A stretch of 64,000 bases of DNA from Pseudopyrenochaeta lycopersici. Lineage: Eukaryota; Ascomycota; Dothideomycetes; Pleosporales; Pseudopyrenochaetaceae. The first letter of the stretch is position 1, and each line of letters starts with the position of its first letter. The translations under genes and the position numbers were made by a program. The stretch lies in assembly GCA_003313425.1 (NCBI GenBank), contig NHZP01000005.1:2108001-2172000 (forward strand). Direction: 5' to 3'. The notes under the pieces are model-generated. The model was not told where the DNA came from. It made no database searches and worked only from the letters and a program-made list of their open reading frames with translations. This document shows positions 43,953 to 54,097 of this stretch, in pieces.

Positions 43953-45060
43953 GCTATTAGGTGCGTGTGGTGACCAAAGTTTATTCTATAGGTTGCGGAG
44001 CAGAGATGGACGTTAAAAGAGTGAACAGGCGGAACATTTTCCAACTTCCTGCTGTTTGCGTCTGCCCCCTGACCGACACTCGGCTCTGTTGCACGTCATT
44101 GAAAACCTTTTAAGCATTATACGAAATACGCCAGCTTGCGGAACAAGCCGTTTTATGCGAACACCGCCGATACGAGGACGCTACTGTAGGGTGATCCATG
44201 TGACGATCGTTGGCCCGCATTAATCAACACAATATTTAAACAAGACCTGCATCTTCAGGGCTAGCAGCGAATCAGATAACTAGAATTGAGGATACGCGTC
44301 ATGGCCTAAACGTGACATGGTGCACGAAGTTCCTATCATTCATGATTGTTTCGGATACCTCTTCACGCTGGCTTTGCGAACGCACGGATGGTATACAAAC
44401 TACAAAGACATTTTCAATGCTATTTACAAGTAACAATACATAAAATGGAATGCCATCCATAGATTCAGCTAGCTACTATGTATCCACGTACCATGGGTAC
44501 GAAAGCGAACAAAAGAAAACCCTCGCAACATGACAAATCAAGCTGCGTTCAGCGGAAGCAACACATTCTCTCCCCCATTAACAGCGAAAGCGCCATTTGC
44601 GCCGTCACACCACGTGAACTGCGATCCAACTAAACCTTGGGGACAAATCTCACCAGCCCCTCTATAGCATACCATACCAGACCATTCCGATCACTGCTCA
44701 GTACGTATAGAGGGATCTGAGATAACTGCTGAAAGCTCGTCGTGGTTAGTATCGTTAAGATCAAACCTTTGCTGAACAGGAGAGTCCTCGTCCTGGATAA
44801 TAAGTTGCGAAAATCGTTTACTACGACGTTGTTGCGGTCCAGTATCGTCAAGATGAGTAGCTAATCGCTTTCGATGATTCTTTAAGCTCGTGCTGGCGGC
44901 CAATAAAGGAGTAACAAGAGAAATGGAACGAATTTGCAATAAAACTGTATTAGCACGTTCATGATCTCATCTATTGACTTCTCCGCTTCCCCGCTTTCGC
45001 GACGCGTCTGCAAACAAGAACAACAACAAAGCTAACGATAGTCGAACGATCGATCATCGT
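43953..45060. other. Intergenic region with an isolated hAT end at 44696
   Basis: No convincing gene. At 44657-44696 the sequence reads leftward from CAGTGATCGGAATGGTCTGG, matching the hAT end at 61785. A minus-strand open frame (44691-44939, LLAASTSLKNHRKRLATHL) is basic and could be a relic, but matches nothing I know. Confidence 0.35.
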
Positions 45061-45062
45061 TA

Positions 45063-47167
45063 ACATGTTCCACCACCACGCGCACGTCCCTACGGCTCGC
45101 ACGCGAACGCGATTTTCCATCCAATCTTCAACACACGATAACTCCACCGAAATGGCGAATATTGAGGCTGCAGTTAATGCTCTAAATTCCTTAAAGATAG
45201 GCGAATTTATCCGTTATTCAGATTATGCAAAAGAATTTGGTTACGATCGGTCAACGCTGTCGAAGAGGCACAGAGGTGTAGAGCACCCGCGTAAGCAGTA
45301 TATTAAGAATGGCAGATTACTCAGCACCACGCAAGAAAGAGAGCTTGTACAGTATATCCATAAGCTTTGCGCACGAGGACTACCTCCTTCTAAGCCTATG
45401 ATACAAAATTTTGCAGCCCAGATAGCTCAAAGACCTGTAGGCAAGAACTGGGCTGATCGTTTCGTCGAGCGTCACAACATCGAGCTCCTCTCACATTGGG
45501 CATCTGGCCTCGATCGCAACCGCTTCAAAGCTGACTCGGCCTTTAAGTACGCACTCTACTTTGAGCTTCACAAGCAAAAAATCGAAGAATATAAGATTGA
45601 TGCGCGTCAAATGTACAATATGGATGAGAAAGGCTTCCTTATTGGAATGCTATCTAAGGTCAAGCGCGTCTTCTCAAGGACAATATACAAGGCAGGAAAG
45701 TTGAGGCATATACTCCAGGATAGCAACCGTGAGTGGGTAACTACTATAGCTTGCATCTGTGCTGATGGTACTGCCCTCACGCCTGCTCTTATCTACCAAG
45801 CTCAATCAGGTCAGATCCAAGATACGTGGTTACAAGACTTTGAGCCTCAGCATCATAAAGCCTTCTTTACCTCCTCACCAAATAGATGGACGAGCAACCA
45901 GCTAGGCCTAGCGTGACTCAAACAGGTGTTTGATTGCGAGACAAGAGTGAAGGCGAGGCAATATTGGAGGCTGCTCATCCTTGACGGCCATGAATCTCAT
46001 GTATCCGTGGAATTTATAAACTACTGCGACAAAAACAAGATCCTCCTCGCTATCTATCCTCCTCACTCAACCCACACGCTTCAGCCGCTTAATGTCTGCA
46101 TGTTCGCGCCTCTCGCAGCTGCTTACTGTCATAAGCTATCTAGCTTCATAGAGCAGGCCCAGGGCATTAGCTCAGTCACTAAGCGAGATTTCTTTCAACT
46201 CTTCTATCAAGCCTAGAGCTCATCTTTCAATAAGCAAGCTATCCTCAAAGCGTTTGAAGCTACAGGACTCTCGCCTTTCCACCCTAACGCCATCCTCTCA
46301 CGATTCAAAGCAACACCGAGCAGCAATCCTAGACCCTTATCAAGTGAGAGCTCCTCCTCTGTACTCAGTGCGAGCGACTGAGAAAGATAGAGAGGCTGCT
46401 AAGGCAAGCTGTGGATGATATCTATGATGACAAGTCAAAGAAGCTCAGCCGATCTCTCCACGCCATCTCAGTTCAAAATACTCTACTTCAACATGAGAAT
46501 TTGCAGCTTAAAGAAACTCTTAGTAATGAGCAGAAGCGTAGGAAGCGTGGTAAGGCCTTGCCCCTCGAGTTTCCTCAGGATTATGATGGTGGTGCTATGT
46601 TCTAGTCACCCTTAAAAGCTGAGGCTGCTCGCGAGCGCCAGAGGCAAAAGGACGCCGCAGAGCTGCAGCTGCAGAGGCTGTGAGGCTTCGCGAGCAGGCG
46701 AAGCTTGCTAAAGCTGAACTGCTTGAACAGAGGCAAAGGATGAAGATTGAAGCTAAGGAGAAGCGAGATGGTGAGAAGGCCTTGAAGGCAGCTCAGCGAG
46801 AGGAGGCAAAAGTTGCCAAGGAGATCAAGAAACAACTCCGGCAAGATATAAAGATATCTAAAATAGGCAAGAAACAAATCTTTCAGCTAGGTAAAGCTAA
46901 AGAAGCAGTGGTGGTTGAGGAGGAGCCTGTTGTTGTGCAAGACGCTGTGCTAGCTACTTCTCGTCGAGGGCGACCAATCAAGCCACCACAGAGGCTGCTT
47001 ATATAATCTAGCACTGCGAAACTGTTCTATATAGTACTATAAGCTTACTACTAAAAGATCTCGCGATATAATATTTTGTACGTGGCTGCAGAGCCTCATT
47101 CAGTTTGGTGGTTGCATTGGTTTTCGCGTGCGAGCCGTAGGGATGTGCGCGTGGTGGTGGAACACGT
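45063..47167 (+). mobile_element. pogo/Fot1-like element F, 2105 bp, TA duplication
   Basis: Inverted repeats of about 45 bp (ACATGTTCCACCACCACGCG... at 45063-45107; complement at 47123-47167) differ at about two positions and are flanked by TA on both sides (45061-45062; 47168-47169). One transposase gene on the plus strand with two nonsense changes and frameshifts near the C-terminus. Confidence 0.85.
45152..47006 (+). pseudogene. pogo/Fot1-like DDE transposase
   Basis: Best start MANIEAAVNALNSLK at 45152; the upstream Met lies in the inverted repeat. An N-terminal helix-turn-helix (YSDYAKEFGYDRSTLSKRH) and CENP-B-type region (KNWADRFVERHNIEL) precede the DDE core: MYNMDEKGFLIG, LLILDGHESHVS and PPHSTHTLQPLNV. 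TGG has become TGA at 45914-45916 (LGLA*LKQVF), and TGG has become TAG near 46214. After about 46380 the frame shifts twice through coiled-coil and Lys/Arg-rich segments (LREQAKLAKAELLEQ) to RRGRPIKPPQRLL at 47006. Few other changes, so it is relatively young. Confidence 0.8.
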
Positions 47168-47225
47168 TACTGATCGTTGACACGAACGATGTCCAGGTCT
47201 GCAGAGGGCTGATCTAGCTGCTCGC

Positions 47226-47435
47226 ATGGTTGCAGAACGACTCAAACAAGCTCTCAAATTGTCCCAAATAGGAAAGAAGAAGAGAAGACACAAAGCTGCC
47301 GCAACCGCTACTACTAAAAAGAGAGCATCTGCAAGGCCTAGTAGTGATAGGAAGCTCTTATTAGCTCAATCAAGCTTGCCAGCTACTCAGTCACGCAGCG
47401 GCCGCAACATTAGATTTCCAGTCAAATATGAGTAG
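47226..47435 (+). pseudogene. C-terminal relic of a second pogo-like transposase
   Basis: Encodes MVAERLKQALKLSQIGKKKR, then ATATTKKRASARPSSDRK and SRSGRNIRFPVKYE. The layout (helical, KLSQIGKK, basic stretch, SRxGRxIRxP end) parallels the C-terminus of element F (KISKIGKKQ...SRRGRPIKPP). It lies directly right of F, suggesting F landed in an older related element. Its N-terminal portion was not found. Confidence 0.45.
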
Positions 47436-47653
47436 CTATAGATAGTTCAATGGCTTATAAACGTATCCACCAAAAAGATCACGATAAAAGCTATTTGGTG
47501 AGGCTCTACAGCCTCAAGTTGCTTGTTGATTTTGGTGTTCAGAGCGTGCGCCGTCGCGCAACCGTGCTTCGCACCGTCAGCCTCGGTAAGTTAGTGGGGT
47601 GCGCACAGGCCAGGACTCCAAAAAAAAGGAGCTCCTTCGTACGAAGGCTAACG
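47436..47653. other. Non-coding gap with a partial MITE end
   Basis: Contains TTAGTGGGGTGCGCACAGG near 47590-47610, related to the inverted repeats of the MITE at 47654-47851, and several GCGTGCGCC-like GC-rich words. No gene seen. Confidence 0.35.
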
Positions 47654-47851
47654 TACATGGCAAGCGAGCGGCGCACCCCACCAACTTTGCAACTGTCTTA
47701 GTCTGAAATTGATCGCGATTAAGAGCTAAGATTACGATAGTAATATCAGCTTTAGAAGAACCTTGTTAAGCTTGAATAGGTGGTGCTATACTTGATAGAA
47801 GTTTACGCATTGCGCAAATTTGGTGGGGTGCGCCGCTCGCTTGCCATGTGC
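47654..47851. mobile_element. MITE, about 198 bp
   Basis: Ends are inverted copies: CATGGCAAGCGAGCGGCGCA followed by CCCCACCAA at 47654, and the complement ending CGCTTGCCATG at 47851. The left flank is TA, the right flank TG (possibly TA mutated). The interior is AT-rich and non-coding. Confidence 0.7.
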
Positions 47852-48142
47852 ATTACGTCAAACGGGGATGGAACGACTAGGGCTGCCTTAATCCCGTAAG
47901 AGAAAGCATGAATTAGTTCAGCAAATCTTGAAGAAGCAGTCCGAGGGCTTACGACGATATTTTCTCGCAACTCTCAAGGCCCACGTTCCATTCTTATGGA
48001 GATAGAGACAATTTTTTGTCAAAACTATGAGATAGAGATATAGCCAAGCCCAGTTTACACGCAATTTATTGTTCCTCGCCAACCCATCAGCGCTGCTCCT
48101 ACAACGCGTGTCTTGAGAAGCTGTGTTTCCGGTTCTGACCAA
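47852..48142. other. Intergenic, no gene seen
   Basis: About 290 bp with stops in all frames and no recognisable motif or repeat. Confidence 0.4.
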
Positions 48143-49227
48143 TCACCTTGGCTCGGAGCGACGCCCAAACAGCGTTCGAAGCGATTTGAGAAGACGGCCC
48201 ATGCCAAGGCCATCAAACGTCTCGAATCTCCGATGCCTCGCCAAAGCCTTGTTAAACTCATCGAGCGCATTGAAATCGACCGGGGTTCACGTGCGCTCCC
48301 CTGGCTGCTTGGGAGCTGTAGTCCAGGGATTGATCGGCGAAGAGTCTGCGATCAGCCCACGACGAAGTACATTATCAGCCAAGACGACCCCTCCTGCTCT
48401 GAGAAGCCAGACATTGCCAGATGCTGGATCAGAGAGTGAGTCGATGAGAGAGAGGTACTTGGGGTAAGATGGCTTATCCGCGTCGATGAGTATCATGTCG
48501 AAAGGCGCTTTCAAAAAATTGAGCCAGCTTCTTCATGGATTCCCCGGCGTCTCCATCAATGACTTCCGCATTCGTAATTTCCTCTCTCTCCAAAGTTTCT
48601 TGTGCGATTCTGGCGTACTCTGGCTCAAATTCTAAAGAAGTGGCATGGCTTGACGGGCCTACTGCGTCGGCCCAATGCCAAAGTCGAGACCCCGATGTAC
48701 GTTCCAATCTCCAGGACTAGTACGATTAGGCATGATCGGTCTAAGGAGACTTGCTTCACTTACTGCGCTTGACTTCCATGGCTTTGGTCAACCAGATGTG
48801 AAACTGTGCCTGCAACGGCGAGATCATAAAGAAGGATTTCTCTTGGGTCTTCATTCCCCAGTCATGGAAAGTCGCGATTTTGGAGGGCAAGTTGGAAGAA
48901 CGATTGAATGCATAGTTTCCACCTGCTATGTCGAGTTGCTCATTTGGGAACAATGGACACGAGAATGGTGTTTAAGGTTGACAGCTTGGCTGTCGCTCCC
49001 CCACTGGTCATGCAGAGTAACGATGGGCGGCCGTGTAGGGATTACGGGCGGCCCTGCTTCGGAGCGCTACCGGTACGTACTAGACCCCACAGAGCCAAGA
49101 GGAAACCTGACGCAGGAAAGCAAAACCTGCTATTTCCGAATTGGTAGCGGTGAATAGGACCGATGTACACAGGAGATCTGATGCCCGAAATCTTGTCATG
49201 TTTCACGGAACGCAATTCAGCAATCAT
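48143..49227 (-). pseudogene. CCoAOMT-like O-methyltransferase gene, frameshifted
   Basis: SAM-dependent class I O-methyltransferase (methyltransferase family 3). Recognisable parts are NLPSKIATFHDWGMKTQEKS and SPLQAQFHIWLTKAMEVKR. An intron at 48717-48763 (GTAAGTG...TACTAG) is followed by LEIGTYIGVSTLAL and ADAVGPSSHATSLEFEPEYA (SAM site). Then come AEVIDGDAGESMKKLAQ, FDMILIDADKPSYPKYL (metal/substrate Asp), RAGGVVLADNVLRRG and DEFNKALARHRRFETF, ending RSEPR at 48143. One extra G near 48670 (LALG/ADAV) and a one-base shift in a T6 run near 48520 break the frame. The N-terminus between 48953 and 49227 is uncertain. Both breaks lie in homopolymers, so assembly error is possible. Confidence 0.75.
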
Positions 49228-49442
49228 AGAACAGGCCTGCTTAATTGTGACGGAGGATCCGCATTGGCGTGAACCATGCCAGACCCGCTTCTAAGCTCCG
49301 GGTCTGAAAGCTTTCTCGCCCACCAGCATGCTAAGATAAATATAGAGCAAAGCTCGCCCTCATACCCACATCGCTTGGTACAAGTTCCTGGACAACAGAA
49401 CTTCTCTGACAGGCCCCCACATCCAGGACTACTGCTGCTGAG

Positions 49443-51889
49443 ATGCGCTCACGAACTGGATGGTAAGTGAACCTCCCCTCCCATACTACCAGTCCCTGAC
49501 GCCACCATAGCCTTACCTGCCGTCAGCGGAAGCTGAAGTGTGATGAAAAGAAGCCTGTGTGCGGGAAATGCACAAAGGCCTCCCGAGATTGCGTTCCCAG
49601 CTCGGGCATTGTCTTTCGACACCAGCATAATGCCTCCATGAATGGCGAGGACTCGGGAAACGAGAAGTCGCTCAAGGGCTTATATGCTTACAAAAATACA
49701 TTCGAAGATGACACCATATGGATAGACGTTCCAAAGAATGGTGAGCTTCTTCCAAACGTCGACTACCGTCACTTTCCTAACCCCAACCGTAGTAACCTTT
49801 ATCAACACCACAAATCCTTATCTTGACCCTGACACACCAGATTTCGACACCATGCCGACTACTTCAATGGAATCTCCACCACCTTTTGAGCCTCGCTCAC
49901 TCGTCTCATGGCGGACACACAGCAGTTACCGCTCAGACGCTAGTACCCCATCAAGTATGGGAGTAGATCTCCCTCCTACTAGCGTTCCCATATGCTGCAC
50001 TCCTGAGCTCGAAGCTCTACCGCCACTAATGCAGTCATCTCCAACATCTGCAGTGGGGATGCCCATTTCATCACCAGCTGCCCCCTGCAATTGCCGCATA
50101 TATCCCATAATCGACTACTCAGCTTCTTCAGCACCGCCACCCATTGACCCACGCCTCAATTCACCTTTTGGACATTCCTCAGAATACATGCCTCGAGCGA
50201 GTTCAACTACCTGCTCACGAAGATCACCACCTCGCTTGGACGGAGATTCGTTAACGGAGAAAGACCACGAGATTGCCTACCTCTTGAGGTGGTTTTCGGA
50301 AGGTCCTGGGTACTGGATGGATCTCTTCGACCTAGGTACATATTTCGCTTCTTACGTTCCCGTTAAGGCGCGAGAAAATCCATTACTCAAATATGCAGCA
50401 GTCGCTTGTGCTGCGAAGGCCCTTGCACGTGTTCAAGGACGCAAACCTGTCATGGGAGGTAGTGTGACGCGTCAAGCTCGGATGGAATTGTACCCTGACG
50501 CGCCACTAGTTGACTGGAAACACAAAGCTGCCGTATTTTATGACACGGCTGTGTCACTGCTGCTGCAAGCTTTGAAAGCGGACGCGATCAGTACCCCCGA
50601 CGATCCCAATTGCGAACTCGGACAACACAATGGCGACCCAGCATATGGGCACGATGGTCCAGCGCCTAAGAGGCGCAGAACCACAAGCAATACCTCCTTC
50701 TTTTCCAGTACCGACGAGTTGCTAGCAGCTTCAGCCATACTCTGCGTCTATGAGTTCTTGGACACTTCCGTCTCAGAATGGGCGAATCACCTGAAAGGAG
50801 CCAAATCCCTCCTTCTTCTTACACAAGATCGTGTTATGCCGTTACAGATGCCAACCCCGAGTTTGGCGATGTCATCAGCCAGCTTTAATTTTATCTCCAA
50901 GGCTCGACGGGCCACTTTTTGGAATATTGCCAGGCAGGATATGCTCGCCGCTTGTAAGTGTTTTCAGTGTGAGCCTCTAGATACCTCACTAACGCAGCTT
51001 ACCAGTCATAAACAAGACGCAGACCCGACTCGATACGGAAGATCTCTCGTTATGGAAAGAAGCTAGTCTTTTGATTAACGACCAAGGATTCATCGTTCCC
51101 AGCAACACGACCGAGAGCGGGTACCCAGACGAAGGCGAGCTTATGATGAAGGAAGAGCTCATCTGCAATACGCTGGTCTGGCTCATGGCCAAGCTTGTTA
51201 ATTTCATGGCTGCTAGTGATGAGATCTCCGACAACACGGTAACTTCTTGGGCCGGCGTGCCTCAACGGACGCTTCTGGACTACTGGTGCAACCTGCGAAA
51301 GCAATTCCAGGCTTGGCACGATGGCTTGCCGGTGACCTTCCAGCCGTCCGCCAGGGTGAATCCTGCGCATACCACAGGTCATCTTCAGAAGAGCGACAAT
51401 GAGTCAATGTTCACCGAGGTCTGGTATAGCATCCCGATGTGCGCCTCGACCATGCAGACCTACCACATGAGCCAAGTCCTCTTGTTCATAAACAAGCCAC
51501 ACGAATCTACTCAAGGATGCAACAATGTGTGTGCACGCCTTAACTCATACCAGTCGGTCCTCGTCGCTTGCCAAAAGCATAGTCGAGAGATTGTTGGCAT
51601 TTCACTCGCTCGTTCGGACGAAGCGTTCCGTATCCACTCGGTCCAGCCTTTGTTCACTGCTGGACAGTGCCTCAGCGATCCTCAGGAGCGTCAGGTGGTC
51701 GTCAACCTCCTCCGCGATGTCGAGTCAGATATTGGCTGGGCTACGGACTATCGTGTACGGCAGCTAGCTGAGCAGTGGGAAGACAAGAGGCTCTTGTTCC
51801 CTGAAACGCCCACCCCAGCACAATCCAGCAGTCACGAAAACGTCCAAGCCATCGCCCCCACTGATGTCCACTTATCAAGCGAATACTGA
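49443..51889 (+). CDS. Zn2Cys6 transcription factor, 764 residues, four exons
   Basis: Nuclear fungal-type regulator. Exons 49443-49462, 49511-49740, 49793-50953 and 51006-51889; introns start GTAAGTG, GTGAGCT and GTAAGTG, end TAG, TAG and CAG, and all preserve frame (2295 nt, TGA stop). The zinc cluster is at residues 7-34: C-LT-C-RQRKLK-C-DEKKPV-C-GK-C-TKASRD-C. Residues about 80-230 are Ser/Pro-rich. From about residue 250 (EIAYLLRWFSEGPGYWMDLF, CAAKALARVQG, EFLDTSVSEWANHLKGAKSL) the protein resembles the Fungal_trans_2 domain, continuing to FINKPHESTQ and WATDYRVRQLAEQW. A nuclear signal-like PKRRRTT lies before the middle. It is the only gene here without disruption. Its neighbours suggest a regulator of a now-decayed cluster, which is inference. 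Confidence 0.85.
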
Positions 51890-52011
51890 GTCAGGACATT
51901 AGCCCTGGCCCCAACTCTTGGCACAGGCGTCCCGCCCGTCAGACCCTCAATCCGACGTACCGCAACACCTTTCAATTTGAAACCTCGCATCGAATGCGGG
52001 AACAAAAGAGG

Positions 52012-52013
<2 letters not shown>

Positions 52014-52074
<61 letters not shown>
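52014..52074. repeat. (GT)n microsatellite
   Basis: About 30 uninterrupted GT units roughly 125 bp downstream of the transcription factor stop codon. No function inferred. Confidence 0.95.
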
Positions 52075-52076
<2 letters not shown>

Positions 52077-52398
52077 CTATTATGGCCATGCACCCTATGG
52101 GTATGGGCCGTTACGATGCGCCCGCTATGTACATTCTGTTATCAACATACCTGCTCCAATTCAGAAGCCAACTATGAGACCTGCTGATCGCATATCTAAC
52201 GCCATGCTCAACATAGGAAAAAAAAGGAAAAGTGATACGCTACTGTATGCTGTATGTAGTTGGAAGTCGATAGTGAGCCAGGTGGTTTTCTGGGGTCCCC
52301 CATCCGCAGGGCAATTCCGGCGTCGTGCGCTTCTTAATCGGCAGCGCGCTGGCGGAGGCTCGTGCGTTGCGGCTCGCTGCCAACTTAATTATAGTCAG

Positions 52399-52730
52399 TT
52401 AGAAAGTGGGCGTAGGAATTCGTAGGCGTTGTCGCTCGTTGTTATCTTCTTCGTTGCTCGCTGTGTCTTGGCTGACGGTCTGTAGACGTCCTGTGTCCAT
52501 CGCGAACTGGATCGTGGCTCGCACCACCTCAATGTCTGGCTTCCATCGCTCTATCGGTCCATAGATGCTCTCGCCCCCTTCTTTCCGGCTCGAAAAGCCT
52601 CCAAGCGCGTACGAAAGGTCCCCGAATCGCTCTCCGTGTTGAAGCCGTAGCTTGCGTCTCTGTGCTACCCACTTCCTGCAGCAGAAGAGAAAGTGCGGGA
52701 TGGATTCAATCAGGCCGCACCAGGGTGACC
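52399..52730 (-). pseudogene. Tad1-like LINE ORF2, C-terminal fragment
   Basis: Minus-strand frame with ESIPHFLFCCRKWVAQRRKL, the Cys/His-like tail of Tad1-type ORF2, followed by GERFGDLSYALGGFSSRKEG, GPIERWKPDIEVVRATIQF and a stop at 52399. Reverse transcriptase and RNase H are missing. Confidence 0.55.
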
Positions 52731-52970
52731 GATAATCAATCAAGAAGCAAGCAGCAGAATAGAATAGCCAAGCAAGCAGCAAGCAAGCAGGGTAAGCTGC
52801 TTGTTTACTGCTTGATTGCTTGGCTGCTTAACAAGCAGTAGTACTTGTATATTCGCCACCTAATCTTGGCACGGTGATGAGGCTTTGGGTATCTAGAATT
52901 GACTCATTTGATTGTTATATTCACCAGCCAACCCTTTAAGTTGTCTCTATTCTTTATAGTAACCTTCCTC
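52731..52970. repeat. Cluster of AAGCAAGCAG / CTGCTTGATTGCTTGG repeats, probable hAT H end
   Basis: From about 52740 to 52850 the words AGCAAGCAG and their inverted forms CTGCTTG(TT) recur at least eight times, immediately downstream of the hAT H transposase C-terminus. It has the same character as the subterminal clusters of the other hAT copies. No terminus or target duplication was fixed. Confidence 0.45.
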
Positions 52971-54097
52971 CTATTTTGCAACGCTACTAGCATCGCTAAT
53001 ATCGTCCTCATTAGTCGTCTCTTCGTTAATTTCCTCATCAACACCCATCAACAGCTTCTCCCCGATCTCAGGTGTGATAATACCGCTCTTGATCCATGAT
53101 GCGATAAGCAGCTGAGCCTCTCCCATCTCTGCAGAGAGCCATGGCCGCTGGGTATTAAGAACATTGCCAGCTTTACTGAAGGCTCTCTCGCATTCTGATG
53201 ACATTGCCGGGCAACCGAAGAGATCAAACGCCATTTGGCTTAATATAGGGTATTTCAGGTGGTTTTCTCTCCACCATTGCAGAGGGTTTTTGATATATCG
53301 ATCATCTTTCTCTCGCTTTGAGCCGAAAAATCGGTCCCATTCGGTAGGCTCATTGTAGGCGTCGTCATCGTCGGAAGAGGAGAAGTAGAGGTTCTGGTCA
53401 ATTCGTGAGGCTGCATTTTGCTTGTTTATGCTCTGCGGATGTGGCTCCGGGCGTGGTAGAGCTGCCTTCTTGCAATAGTCTAGGTAGGCATCTTTGACGG
53501 TTTTCTCAGCGTTGGTAACCCAATCTTCGCGATCTTTCCAATGATGCCTTATCCAGTTTAATTTGAGGCATGGATTGAGAGTGATAGCAGTAACGTAGGC
53601 ATAGCTATCATCCGTCAACGTGTAGTACTGATCTAGCTTCTTCCAGGCAAGGTAAACCATCGCCTTGAAATGAGAGGCAGTAGCATTATTTAACTGCTCC
53701 TTCGCTACCTCCAGATCATTAAGAAGAGACTCCATCGTAGGTAGCACTTCCCACAAGGCTCCAAATACACCATTTACCGCATTTCCCTGAAGCCTTATAG
53801 TAGCCTCCTTCATCGGCTTCAGTAGCCGATGAATCTCTTCTAATTGTGCCCAATCTTCTGATGTCAACGAATCTTCCGAGATATCATGAGGGTCGTCTGG
53901 AGATCGTTTCTGACCGATGGTTTCGACGCAATAAAGGTATATGGCATCTCTGAGCTTTAGGGCTATAAATGGTTAGTAGTTAAGAAATGATTGTATCGTT
54001 ATACATGGCCTACCACGGTCAATCATATCAAAAGTAGAGTTCCACCGAATACCTCCGTCAACTACCAGCTGGTAAATCTTTGTAAAGCACTTTGTTC
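52971..54097 (-). pseudogene. hAT H transposase, C-terminal part, truncated by hAT I
   Basis: The open 298-codon segment 52971-53867 includes LEEIHRLLKPMKEATIRLQG, MVYLAWKKLDQYYTLTDDSY, LNPCLKLNWIRHHWKDR, LQWWRENHLKYPILSQMAFD, LFGCPAMSSECERAFSKAG and an acidic end. Upstream are GGIRWNSTFDMIDR, an apparent intron (GTAGGCC...TTTATAG, about 53960-54015) and ALKLRDAIYLYCVE. The sequence stops at 54097, where hAT I begins; the N-terminal half is absent. Apart from truncation it has little damage. Confidence 0.75.

Noticed and set aside
44691..44939. Minus-strand open frame as a gene
   Set aside because: It is short, has no homology I recognise and lies between transposon ends; kept only as a note in the intergenic entry.
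52014..52074. GT tract as a regulatory Z-DNA element
   Set aside because: It is a plain microsatellite with nothing in the sequence to support a regulatory role.
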